28,059 bases of DNA, taken from contig JAGCXJ010000261.1 in NCBI GenBank assembly GCA_017961385.1, positions 1 through 28,059 of the forward strand, in the 5' to 3' direction. Shown one piece after another: positions 14,529-23,130 of the stretch (the stretch's first letter is position 1; each line of letters opens with the position of its first letter). Source of the stretch: Lachnospiraceae bacterium (GTDB taxonomy: Bacteria; Bacillota; Clostridia; Lachnospirales; Lachnospiraceae). The notes beneath the pieces were generated by a model. The model had not been told where the DNA came from and did no database searches. It worked only from the letters and a program-made list of their open reading frames with translations. Position numbers and translations under genes: made by a program.

Positions 14529-16382
14529 TTACAGGTTTTTGATGAACCAGTTTATAAGGCTGTCCCAGAATCCGGTCAAGGCATTAGCGGCCTTTTCCTT
14601 TCCCTTGTACAAATTGCTGTATATCTCAGTGTCTGTATCCGGATCCCTTATAACCACCTCGGAAAATACTCCGTCATATACATCATCGGCTATATTTCTC
14701 TGACTGTATCTGAAATCTCCCCATGCGCACGAAAGACAGATATCTCCGGGATCAGACTCAGTAAGTTCATACTTTTCCCACATAGGCTTGTCATCGACAT
14801 AGACCGTTATTCTGTTATCCTTAAGTGTTATATCTATTTTTCTGTTGCCCGGATCGGAGATCTGGAAAGTCCTCTTGTATTCCTTGGCGCCTTCCCGTAC
14901 AGATCTTGCTTCAAGAGCCTGTGCCTGTGCCTTTAGCTTTTTATACTCCACCGATTCGTTATGACTGCCGGCTCTTCTTGCAAATGCCTCATATTCACCT
15001 ACAAGAGTATCTCTCTTATCTTCCTCAACGGATATCTTTTCCAACTCATCGAAATCATCCATATCGATCTGTTCAAGTATCTCTCCGTTCTGCTTAAGAT
15101 ACATGACATTATTCATGTATTCCACGCTAATCATTTTGCTCCTGTCCTTATTTGCGTGAAGTTCAACCGCCTGGCTTCCGATGACATTTCCGGTAAAATA
15201 CGTGCTTACCGCAATGTTTCCAAGATCCGTCTTTGCCTTGAATCTTAAGACTCCTTCGTCCTCAGGCAATGAGGTGAGCGCTATAAGCTGAGGTTTAAAC
15301 TCAACCGCTCCCTTTTCGCATTCCCAGAACTGCTTTTGCGAAGTGTCACCTTCCACAAAAGTGATACTTTCTGCATCCGTTTCATCTATGTCATATTTTA
15401 TCCTCATAAGAAGATGATTTGTATACCAGTATGCCTGCGGCTGCATACGTGTAAGATCATAGATGCTGCTTTCTTTATTATTCCATGAATATCCTTCTCG
15501 ATTGAAATTCATGTCGAACGTATCTGCGATACACTGCTCATTGACAGCACTTACTCTTCTGTTTTCACCGAAAGCTCCCGTATTGGCATGCATGAGAACA
15601 TACGCCTTTGGCACATATCCCAAAAGCTGTGTATACTCATTTTTCATGAGATCATATTCACCGCTTATACGGCGTCTCATCGCATCGACCGATTCTATGG
15701 GAATATCATTCTCATCTCTTATATAATCCATTAGGAAATGGTTATAGTCTCTGCCAAGGAACCTGACCATGTCCGAATATTCGGTACTGTTAAGCTGACC
15801 TATATACCTGTGATACCTGTCAAAGACATTTATATATCCTAAGCGATAGCCGTTGCTGCCTATCTCCCAGTAACCGTTATTAACAAGATCCTCAAGGTCC
15901 TTAGGCATTAAAAAGTGTCCGTCCCTGCTCCTGAATTTCTCGGCATAGGTAAACATAGTAGCCTTGTAATTGTAGTTTTCCATTACAGACTGAGCATAGA
16001 TCGCTGTATCTTTTCTTCCGTCCTCATACATGAGAAACAGTGCCTTGTCGGGGAGCGGTCTTCCCTCATTGTAGTAATCCTCAACATCCTTTTGAGTAAC
16101 AGTCACATATCCCAGATCATGCATAGCCTTAAAATGCTCGCTTAGTCTTTCTGACGAGATAAGAGTCTGGTTTCCCTCTCTGTCGGTGCCGATATATGAT
16201 AATGCCACAAATCCGTGATCTTTTCCCGATACAACACTCTTATCATTTGCATTGTACGGTCTGTATTCATTAAAAGTCACAAAGACTCTTATAAGGATAT
16301 ACAAAACAAAAAGCAGTACTGAAAGCTGCAGTATCGATCTAATACCTTTTCTCAGATCTTTCGGCGTTTCTATCCTATACAT
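14529..16382 (-). CDS. Membrane-anchored degenerate polysaccharide deacetylase-like protein
   Basis: A 617-residue protein with one N-terminal membrane helix (about 15-36) and a large outside part. Residues about 57-330 resemble a NodB/polysaccharide deacetylase domain. A-L-F-L-M-Y-E-D-G (114-122) stands in for T-F-D-D-G, keeping the metal aspartate D121 but with E120 at the catalytic base. E-I-G-S-N-G-Y-R-L-G (173-182) replaces the H-S/T-x-x-H metal motif, losing both histidines. Residues about 440-505 are highly charged and helical. The C-terminus (about 505-585; ITVYVDDKPMWEKYELTESD) looks like a LamG/concanavalin-like beta sandwich, so carbohydrate binding is plausible. A longer frame starts at 16421, but ATG 16382 has AGGAGG 6 bases upstream. 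It overlaps the synthase gene by 8 bases and probably works beside it as a binding or export factor. Confidence 0.75.
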   Translation of the reverse strand: MYRIETPKDLRKGIRSILQLSVLLFVLYILIRVFVTFNEYRPYNANDKSVVSGKDHGFVALSYIGTDREGNQTLISSERLSEHFKAMHDLGYVTVTQKDVEDYYNEGRPLPDKALFLMYEDGRKDTAIYAQSVMENYNYKATMFTYAEKFRSRDGHFLMPKDLEDLVNNGYWEIGSNGYRLGYINVFDRYHRYIGQLNSTEYSDMVRFLGRDYNHFLMDYIRDENDIPIESVDAMRRRISGEYDLMKNEYTQLLGYVPKAYVLMHANTGAFGENRRVSAVNEQCIADTFDMNFNREGYSWNNKESSIYDLTRMQPQAYWYTNHLLMRIKYDIDETDAESITFVEGDTSQKQFWECEKGAVEFKPQLIALTSLPEDEGVLRFKAKTDLGNIAVSTYFTGNVIGSQAVELHANKDRSKMISVEYMNNVMYLKQNGEILEQIDMDDFDELEKISVEEDKRDTLVGEYEAFARRAGSHNESVEYKKLKAQAQALEARSVREGAKEYKRTFQISDPGNRKIDITLKDNRITVYVDDKPMWEKYELTESDPGDICLSCAWGDFRYSQRNIADDVYDGVFSEVVIRDPDTDTEIYSNLYKGKEKAANALTGFWDSLINWFIKNL

Positions 16383-18435
16383 GCTGCGCCTCCTTCTGAG
16401 CAATATCCTGATCCTCGTCATCCTTAAAGAGTACTTCCACTCCCTCGGGTCTTAGCATTTCACTGTCACCCACAATAATAACGAACGGAGCCAGTCTGGT
16501 CTGTATCTGCTCATAAATATATCTGTCACTGATACCTACGGCTTCAGCAAATTCCTGAACACTTATATACTCCCTGTTTTTGTACTGGGACATTCTCTTT
16601 CTGATCTTTTTTTCCGCAGCTTTGATATCGCTTGGAGTCATGCGGGTTCCCCACGTTGATTTCCAGAAGGTGAACCACGCAATAGGCATCTGCCACAGCA
16701 GGACAAGCTCATAGTATATACAGAAGATCATGCCGTATATCCATGTAGAACTCTTTCTTAAAAGAAGCTGTGCCATACTCATCATCATTGACATAAGAAA
16801 CAGACCGACAAGGAAAGTTGTCGGGAATATATGCTGCGTATACGGTACATAGATAAGGTTATAGATGACTACAATAGGAGCTGCTATCGGTACCATAAGT
16901 CCCATATAGAAAGATACCGATGCAAAAGGCTCCTTTTTCCAGATAAACTTTCCGGCTATCAAGGATTCTCTCAGCCAGCTTCTCTTCCATCTCATCTGCT
17001 GCTTAAGGAATACCTTGTGCTTATTGGGAACGATGGTAGAGCAAACGGCTGTGTCCTGATAAGAGGTCCTGTGCTTGCTTAAGACAAAATTCGTCATAGC
17101 TCTGTCATCACCGAATGTGGCCTTCTGACCTAGGAAGCGCTGATTAAGCCATGCATCCTTATTCTCCATTATTATCTCTTTCTTGTAGCATGAAAGAGGT
17201 CCTGACAGACAGCTAACGCAATCAAAGTAAGCTTCCGCAGCCTTCATGATGCGAAATGCAATATAATATCTGACAGACTGCATCTTGGTAAGTGCATTCG
17301 TATAGGTATTGGCAACATCCGTCCTTCCTGCCACACCGCCCATCTTGGGATCCTTAAAAGGCTGGACTAGATTTCTTATCGCAAACGGATCTAAGAAAGA
17401 ATCAGAATCAACAAATACAACAAGATCATGCCTGGCTTCCAAAACACCTCTGACAAGTGCATCTCTTTTTCCGAGATTCTGCTCCTGTACAAGACATGAT
17501 ATCCTTCCTTCAACAAAGTATCTGTCATGCGATTCCTTTTTCAGGGCCTCTATTATCTCGTTTGCCTTTTCCACCGATCTGTCGGTCGAGCAGTCATCAA
17601 CAACAATGACCTCCAGCTTGTCGACAGGATAATCCTGATTGATACAGCTCTGTATGGTCTTCTGTATCCATTCCTCTTCGTTAAAGCATGGAATGATGAC
17701 AGTAACACCAGGCGTAAAGTCGGGATCAATCTTGACCGGGCGATAAAGAGCCCCGAAAAGATATCTGCTAAGCAGAAAAAATGCCGTGATGATGCTGTAA
17801 AGATAAAGCCACTTATTAAATTTGAAGTATATGATCGATTCTGCACGCATAAGAACGATGCATAAGCTTATGAAGCCGAGAAGTATTGCAGACACGGTGA
17901 GCATGTATCTGTCCTTGTTGACTGCGGCATAATCTGAAAGAGGCTTTGAAAAGATCACGGCACATAGCATGTCATCATCTTCTTTGTTTTCAATGATCCT
18001 GGCTACCTTAACCTGCTGCTTCACATTCATCTCATATCCTTCAGGCATGCTGCCCGGAACTACTGTGAAACGTGCCATAAGAGTATCCGCTTTTTTTACC
18101 ACCTCTCCGTTGTCCTTGGTAAACCTTATCAGCATACCGGTATTTGATACATCAACAGCTGTTCCCTTACAGCTTATTTTATTAACAAGACCTGCTGTAA
18201 GAACGACTTCAAAATTCACCATGAATCTGATGCCGGATTTTTTAAACTGCAATACATCCTCATAGGTATCTCCGCCTTCTCCGACTGTCGATCCGCGTCG
18301 ATCGGTAGGCATGCGCTCTTCAGTCTTGTCAGGCACATATGAGAGGAGACGTCTGTCAGGCTTTTCTCTTAACAGTACATCCTCTGAATTTACTCTTCCG
18401 TTTTTCTTTTTTCTTATCTTATCTAGGAATTCCAT
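16375..18435 (-). CDS. PilZ-GT2 processive polysaccharide synthase with a C-terminal HTH-like tail
   Basis: A 686-residue membrane synthase. Residues about 62-165 form a PilZ-like cyclic di-GMP receptor domain: K66-x-x-x-R70 in place of R-x-x-x-R, then the intact D95-V-S-N-T-G100 motif. Two helices (about 178-198, 209-229) precede a family 2 GT-A domain with PCFNEEEW, D280, D343-x-D345, G-D-D (442-444) and Q479-Q-M-R-W483, the full set seen in cellulose, hyaluronan and poly-GlcNAc synthases. Three or four helices follow (about 506-592). The cytosolic tail (623-645; ISVQEFAEAVGISDRYIYEQ) resembles a helix-turn-helix. It starts 18 bases after the four-NodB gene with a weak ribosome binding site. 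It should polymerise and export a homopolymer, perhaps of N-acetylhexosamine given the deacetylase-like partners; the sugar is not proven. Confidence 0.88.
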   Translation of the reverse strand: MEFLDKIRKKKNGRVNSEDVLLREKPDRRLLSYVPDKTEERMPTDRRGSTVGEGGDTYEDVLQFKKSGIRFMVNFEVVLTAGLVNKISCKGTAVDVSNTGMLIRFTKDNGEVVKKADTLMARFTVVPGSMPEGYEMNVKQQVKVARIIENKEDDDMLCAVIFSKPLSDYAAVNKDRYMLTVSAILLGFISLCIVLMRAESIIYFKFNKWLYLYSIITAFFLLSRYLFGALYRPVKIDPDFTPGVTVIIPCFNEEEWIQKTIQSCINQDYPVDKLEVIVVDDCSTDRSVEKANEIIEALKKESHDRYFVEGRISCLVQEQNLGKRDALVRGVLEARHDLVVFVDSDSFLDPFAIRNLVQPFKDPKMGGVAGRTDVANTYTNALTKMQSVRYYIAFRIMKAAEAYFDCVSCLSGPLSCYKKEIIMENKDAWLNQRFLGQKATFGDDRAMTNFVLSKHRTSYQDTAVCSTIVPNKHKVFLKQQMRWKRSWLRESLIAGKFIWKKEPFASVSFYMGLMVPIAAPIVVIYNLIYVPYTQHIFPTTFLVGLFLMSMMMSMAQLLLRKSSTWIYGMIFCIYYELVLLWQMPIAWFTFWKSTWGTRMTPSDIKAAEKKIRKRMSQYKNREYISVQEFAEAVGISDRYIYEQIQTRLAPFVIIVGDSEMLRPEGVEVLFKDDEDQDIAQKEAQHV
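16389..16394 (-). promoter_or_regulatory. Ribosome binding site deciding the start at 16382
   Basis: AGGAGG on the minus strand, 6 bases before the ATG at 16382 and inside the end of the synthase gene. It shortens the deacetylase-like protein by 13 mostly basic residues compared with the longest frame. Confidence 0.8.
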
Positions 18436-18453
18436 CTTGCTTGCTTTCTGTTT

Positions 18454-21400
18454 CTACTTAAGATAATCATCCAGTCTGCTGAACGTATATCCCTGTGACT
18501 GCCATTCAGGTATCATGATATCCAGTGCTTCCGCCGTATAAACAGCATCCGGTGACATATGCATGACAATGCACGTTCCGTTTGAGACTCTGTTCATTCC
18601 CCAGAATTCTTCCCTTCCGTTTCTTAGAACATTTACAAGCTCGTCTACTGAACCGGCCTTATAATCCTGTGTACTCAAACTTCCGCTCACCATATACGTA
18701 AATCCAGTATCAAACACCTGATACATCCCGTTCCTGCCTGCTGCAAGCGTAGGCGATCTGAACAGAGTTGTCAGAGCTTTCTTTCCGTTTACTACCATAT
18801 CTCCCGTGTATCTGTTCAATACATCATAGCTTGTCACAAGATCACGTCTTAATACCTGAGCCTGTTCATCGCTTAACTCCAGATATTCATAACCGTCCGT
18901 TACACTTGTGTCAGGAGTCGAAAGCTGCATATGCGAGTGAGTGTGACTTGCTATCGCATGGCCGTCAACGGCAATGGCACGCAAAAGATTAGGATTACTT
19001 GAAACATTGTTCGTTCTTATAAAGAAGGTTGCACTGACTCCGTATTTATTTAGGACATAAAGAAGCTGGTTCACATCAGAGTCATTGCCCCAGTCATCAA
19101 ATGTAAGAAATATGGTCCTGTCATCCGTTACATATCCTTTTTTATCCATGCTTTCGCATTCCTTATCGGTAAAGCCAGGTATACGGGTGACCGAAGGATT
19201 GCCTATATATCTGGCAAACATATAATCATTCTGCTCTTGTCTGTCTTGTAAGCTTCCAAGATAGGAATTGTTCATGCCTACCGCTCTGTTTCCTCCCCTT
19301 CCAGGAACATAGCAGTACCTTGTGTTCGCCACACTGCTGTATCCTCTGACGCTGTATCTTGTTGACTGCTGATATATGCCCTTATAATCCTTATAGACTA
19401 GCGTATCGATATTTCTGCTTATATATGCTTTCAAAAGATCTCCCAGCAGCGTCTCCTTATCTGAGTCTTCATCAAGTTCCTTGTCAGATGCAAAGCTGTT
19501 CATGCTGAAATATGCTATGCTTCCTCTGTGAACATGTATCTTTCCCGAATACTTTCCGTAAAAATCGCTTACCTGTCTGCTCTCAATATACTGAGACTGG
19601 ACCATGGAAAACTCGTGCCCTACAAGCGTGCATCCCGTCGCAGATACTGCCTCTTTGGTCTCATCCGCTATCTCTCCATAAGGCTGTTCTACAAGTGTTG
19701 TTGATACACCGTATTTCCATTCGAGGAACTGCATAGAACCAAGTATATAGGCTGCTACTGTATCAAACTGTGCAGGATACTTATTATTCTCTATATATGC
19801 AATGCCTACTTCATGCCCCGCATCGATAATTTCTTCTATCTGCTCTGCACAGTTTTTCATTTCATCCGCTGTTACAAAAAATGTTCCCTGATATCCTCTT
19901 TCATCCAGAATATTCAGCACATCTCTTACAACAGGCTTGTTTGAAACACCAAAAAAGCACATAACAGTCGCTTTTTCGGTCGTATATATAAAATCATTAT
20001 CAGACGCAAGCTTTCCTTCATTTGCATCGCGCAGTTCATCAAGCACCTGTTTATCTATAACGGGTATCGTCTCCGCCTGTCTGATGAGTTCAGTAAGATC
20101 AGCAACTTTAACCTTTTCAGATTTAGTTTTTGACAGATACCTATCAAGTGTGGCTACATCATAATCATCAGTAAGGTTTAAGAGGTTTATAGATCCCTTT
20201 TGAGTACTCAGTCTATCCGGTGCAACTATTACAGTAAGCCCTGCAGTGGCGGCAGCAATGAGCATTTCATCGCTTACATCCGTTTCCGGCATATAATATC
20301 TGCACTTTAATGAGACCGTACTTCTTATGGCTCTTTCACCGTTTATCAGATCTTCATATATCGTATATCTGTCGGATTGCGACAGATCTCTTGCATCTGT
20401 TCCGAGTGTTCCGAACGCATGGCCGGCTTCAGCAATCTTTTCGATCAGCTCTTTATTATCTTCTATATCTTTTTTGGATACAAAAAATGTTGCTCTTGCC
20501 TCGTTCTTTTCAAGTGTCGCAAGTATCTGATCGAGTGTCTCTTCATCGTTTACCATGCCTTTAAATGTAAGTCCGACTATGTTCTCGATTGTGCTTACAT
20601 CACGATAAACGCGTGCTTTTACCTGATCCTCTTTATCAAGAAGCTCTTTCGCATACTCTTCATTGGTCATGCTTTTTAGGGAAGAAGCCAAAACAGCATC
20701 CTTTGAGTTTTCATCTATCGCCTTTAGTATCCATTCGACAACTTCTACAATATCCTCGTCAGAGGTTTCCTCTTCCTCTTCAGCCACATCTGCCGACGCC
20801 TTCTTGTCTTCAGCAGGCTTTTTGACTTCAACCTTTGGTTCTATCTCAAGAGCGTCAAGATATCCGCTCAGTTTAATTACGATGATGGTACCACCTGGCT
20901 GCTTTGAAATATAGTTACTTGCTTTTTCATATTCCTTAAAGCTTGTCTCGTTCAGATAATGACCCGCACTCGCAGCTATAAGCCTGTCAAATCCGCTTGC
21001 AGCTGCAGCAGAACACAGTGAGTCCGTATAAAGAGTACGATTTAACATCAAAAGTTTCGTATCCTTGTTTAAAAGAGTGGAGAAGACTTTTTTTGAATAG
21101 GTAAAGTCATAGATAAGCTCTTCATCCGTCATATCCTCCATGTTGTTTGCACCTCTTAATCCGGAATCTGCAATATCGTGTCCCTTTTGGGCTATCAGCT
21201 GGAGTGTCTTTTCGTCTTCGGCCGCTTCCATTGCAGATATGGCAAATGTTGCTTTAACATCATGTTCATCCAAAAGACTGATGATCTTTTCAATGATAAC
21301 AGTGTCGCTTGTGCCTTCAAAAACAAGCGCGATACTATTCTCATTTGCGCTGTCATCATCTCTTATGACCTTTGCATTGTCACAGCCGCTTTCGAATTTT

Positions 21401-21567
21401 AAAAGAGCCTCTTCATATTCAGTTGAAGCATCGTATGAAATAGTCTGAAGTGAGTCTATCGAATTGATAGACTGTTTTGAATCTGAGTTAGATTTTGAGT
21501 AGATAAGTACACCAAGAACAGCACATACCGCCACAAGGCATGCTGTCACCAGTAATTTCTTTTTCAT
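18454..21567 (-). CDS. Four-module NodB-like polysaccharide deacetylase
   Basis: A 1037-residue exported or membrane-anchored protein (hydrophobic segment 5-23). Four NodB-like modules can be traced by their first strand, an A-T-F-F strand and a G-H motif: about 76-235, 326-480, 530-690 and 815-1037. Only the last has a full active site: T-F-D-D (822-825), H875-x-x-x-H879, R937-S-P and the late M-H-M histidine H1003. In the first three the T-F-D-D position reads V-F-E-G, T-F-K-G and C-F-F-G, and the metal histidines are absent. A charged linker (245-275) and a Tyr/Gly/Asn-rich stretch (735-800) separate modules. It likely de-N-acetylates the polymer made by the adjacent synthase, with the dead modules binding the chain. 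It is the first gene of its operon; the ribosome binding site is modest (GGTGGAA). Confidence 0.85.
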   Translation of the reverse strand: MKKKLLVTACLVAVCAVLGVLIYSKSNSDSKQSINSIDSLQTISYDASTEYEEALLKFESGCDNAKVIRDDDSANENSIALVFEGTSDTVIIEKIISLLDEHDVKATFAISAMEAAEDEKTLQLIAQKGHDIADSGLRGANNMEDMTDEELIYDFTYSKKVFSTLLNKDTKLLMLNRTLYTDSLCSAAAASGFDRLIAASAGHYLNETSFKEYEKASNYISKQPGGTIIVIKLSGYLDALEIEPKVEVKKPAEDKKASADVAEEEEETSDEDIVEVVEWILKAIDENSKDAVLASSLKSMTNEEYAKELLDKEDQVKARVYRDVSTIENIVGLTFKGMVNDEETLDQILATLEKNEARATFFVSKKDIEDNKELIEKIAEAGHAFGTLGTDARDLSQSDRYTIYEDLINGERAIRSTVSLKCRYYMPETDVSDEMLIAAATAGLTVIVAPDRLSTQKGSINLLNLTDDYDVATLDRYLSKTKSEKVKVADLTELIRQAETIPVIDKQVLDELRDANEGKLASDNDFIYTTEKATVMCFFGVSNKPVVRDVLNILDERGYQGTFFVTADEMKNCAEQIEEIIDAGHEVGIAYIENNKYPAQFDTVAAYILGSMQFLEWKYGVSTTLVEQPYGEIADETKEAVSATGCTLVGHEFSMVQSQYIESRQVSDFYGKYSGKIHVHRGSIAYFSMNSFASDKELDEDSDKETLLGDLLKAYISRNIDTLVYKDYKGIYQQSTRYSVRGYSSVANTRYCYVPGRGGNRAVGMNNSYLGSLQDRQEQNDYMFARYIGNPSVTRIPGFTDKECESMDKKGYVTDDRTIFLTFDDWGNDSDVNQLLYVLNKYGVSATFFIRTNNVSSNPNLLRAIAVDGHAIASHTHSHMQLSTPDTSVTDGYEYLELSDEQAQVLRRDLVTSYDVLNRYTGDMVVNGKKALTTLFRSPTLAAGRNGMYQVFDTGFTYMVSGSLSTQDYKAGSVDELVNVLRNGREEFWGMNRVSNGTCIVMHMSPDAVYTAEALDIMIPEWQSQGYTFSRLDDYLK

Positions 21568-21637
21568 TAATCATTCCACCATTCTACTCCCTAAAATATC
21601 AGTATACACAATAAACGTGCTCGCACAAGCGCACATT

Positions 21638-21643
21638 ATTATA
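21638..21643 (-). promoter_or_regulatory. Possible -10 box for the four-NodB operon
   Basis: A perfect TATAAT on the minus strand in the 195-base divergent gap, about 70 bases before the ATG at 21567. No good -35 lies at 16-18 bases; two A-rich tracts (21654-21670 on the opposite strand) stand there instead. It may be activator-dependent, or the true promoter may be elsewhere. Confidence 0.25.
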
Positions 21644-21713
21644 AATATCTAGCATTTTTTTGGCTTTTTTTGTCCATACTGTCATTTTTTACCCTTCAGA
21701 GATGATTTAGCGA

Positions 21714-21742
21714 TTTACACGGAACACATAAAACCATATAAT
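21714..21742 (+). promoter_or_regulatory. Promoter of the MBOAT-SGNH operon
   Basis: -35 TTTACA at 21714-21719, a 17-base spacer and -10 TATAAT at 21737-21742. The predicted start near 21749 leaves a leader of only about 14 bases before the ATG at 21763. The rest of the 21568-21762 gap holds several T tracts and no gene. Confidence 0.7.
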
Positions 21743-21762
21743 TTAAATGCTGGGATTTTATT

Positions 21763-23121
21763 ATGACATTTTCTGATATTAACTTTTTACTTATATTCAT
21801 ATTGATATATGTTCCGATATATGTTCTGCTGCCCATGAAGATCAAGCCTTACTTTCTTCTTGCAGGCAGTATGGCTTTTTATGCCCTTAACGATATCTGG
21901 CTTTTCCCCGTACTGCTGATAAACATCCTCATAGTGTTTATCTCGGGTATACTCGAAGACCGCTTCTTTGACAAGATCGGACTGCGCAGGTTCATCACGC
22001 GTTTCGGCATAGTTCTTCAGATCGCTCTTATGGTCATATCGATCCTTTTCTTCAAGAATCATACCTTCATAGGAGTCGGTTTCTTTACTGTACAGCTCAT
22101 CGGCTATTACCTGGATGTTTACAGAAACAACATATCCGCGTGCAAGAATATCGTCACATTTTCCAATTATGTGATGTTCTTCCCCAAGGTCCTTCAGGGT
22201 CCTATAGTAAGCTTTAAGGATATAGAAAGCGACCTTAAGATGCCGGATAAGGTTTCACTTAGCAAGCTTGAAAAGGGCATCAGGACCTTTATTCTCGGTA
22301 TGTCTTTTAAGATAATAATCGCTGACAGACTGTACTATCTCTGGAACGGAGTGCAGACTGTCGGATTTCAGAGCATATCCACACCGCTTGCGTGGCTTTC
22401 AATGTATTCCTACAGCATGCAGCTGTACTTCGATTTCCAGGGATATTCACTGATGGCCATAGGTGTTGCGCAGATGCTGGGCTTTAGTCTTCCGATCAAC
22501 TTCCGTTCACCTTATCTTTCAAAGAGCATATCAGAGTTTTACCGCCGCTGGCATATGACGCTTGGCGAGTGGTTTAAAAACTATGTTTACATTCCGATGG
22601 GCGGCAGCAAAAACGGCCTTAAAAAGACTCTTTTAAGCCTGTCGGCTGTCTGGATCCTGACAGGGCTGTGGCACGGACTTACTTTAAATTTCATGTTCTG
22701 GGCTCTAACCCTTTTGTTTTTCATAATCCTTGAAAAGACTCTTCTTAAAAAAGTCTTTAAAAGCGAAAGAAAGGTCGTATACTTTTTCAGGCATGTATAT
22801 GTTCTCATCATCATCCCGTTTACATGGATGATGTTTGCGATAGGAAATATAGAACAGATGGGGATATTCTTCACAAGACTGTTCAATCTTACGAGCGTAT
22901 GCACACCGCTTAACGTAAATAAGAATGATTACCTCAATTATCTGTCAGACTACTGGCCGTATCTGATAGGCGGTATCATATGCTGCTTCCCCCTGATGGA
23001 AGAGGTTTTGGTAAAGACCAGGATCTATATGACGAGATTTATATCGTTTGCACTTTTCTGGGTCTGTGTTTATATGATAATGAAGAACGGCAACAATCCG
23101 TTCATGTATATAAATTTCTAA
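21763..23121 (+). CDS. MBOAT family O-acyltransferase (AlgI/PatA-like)
   Basis: A 452-residue polytopic membrane acyltransferase. Family marks: LYFDFQGYSLMAIGVAQMLG (221-240), F-Y-R-R-W-H264-M-T-L, Y-I-P-M-G-G and the catalytic G-L-W-H304-G. In AlgI, PatA and DltB relatives, these histidines move an acetyl group across the membrane for O-acetylation of an extracellular polymer. Length is in the usual range (450-480). It is divergent from the deacetylase/synthase operon and co-transcribed with an SGNH hydrolase, the standard partner that finishes acetyl transfer. The start at 21763 has a weak ribosome binding site (TGGGA). The substrate may be the product of the synthase next door, the fucose polysaccharide, or peptidoglycan; context favours a polysaccharide. 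Confidence 0.92.
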   Translation: MTFSDINFLLIFILIYVPIYVLLPMKIKPYFLLAGSMAFYALNDIWLFPVLLINILIVFISGILEDRFFDKIGLRRFITRFGIVLQIALMVISILFFKNHTFIGVGFFTVQLIGYYLDVYRNNISACKNIVTFSNYVMFFPKVLQGPIVSFKDIESDLKMPDKVSLSKLEKGIRTFILGMSFKIIIADRLYYLWNGVQTVGFQSISTPLAWLSMYSYSMQLYFDFQGYSLMAIGVAQMLGFSLPINFRSPYLSKSISEFYRRWHMTLGEWFKNYVYIPMGGSKNGLKKTLLSLSAVWILTGLWHGLTLNFMFWALTLLFFIILEKTLLKKVFKSERKVVYFFRHVYVLIIIPFTWMMFAIGNIEQMGIFFTRLFNLTSVCTPLNVNKNDYLNYLSDYWPYLIGGIICCFPLMEEVLVKTRIYMTRFISFALFWVCVYMIMKNGNNPFMYINF

Positions 23122-23125
23122 GGAG
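23120..23125 (+). promoter_or_regulatory. Ribosome binding site for the GTG start at 23131
   Basis: AAGGAG overlaps the stop codon of the MBOAT gene and sits 5 bases before GTG at 23131, fixing a GTG start and coupling the two genes. Confidence 0.75.
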
Positions 23126-23130
23126 ATTTC

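Noticed and set aside
21615..21634. GTGC...GCAC inverted repeat in the divergent gap
   Set aside because: The arms are only 4 bases with mismatches between, which is expected by chance.
21601..21762. Cyclic di-GMP or fluoride riboswitch before the modification or transporter genes
   Set aside because: The predicted leader before the MBOAT gene is only about 14 bases, and no conserved riboswitch core was recognised in this gap or before the CLC gene.
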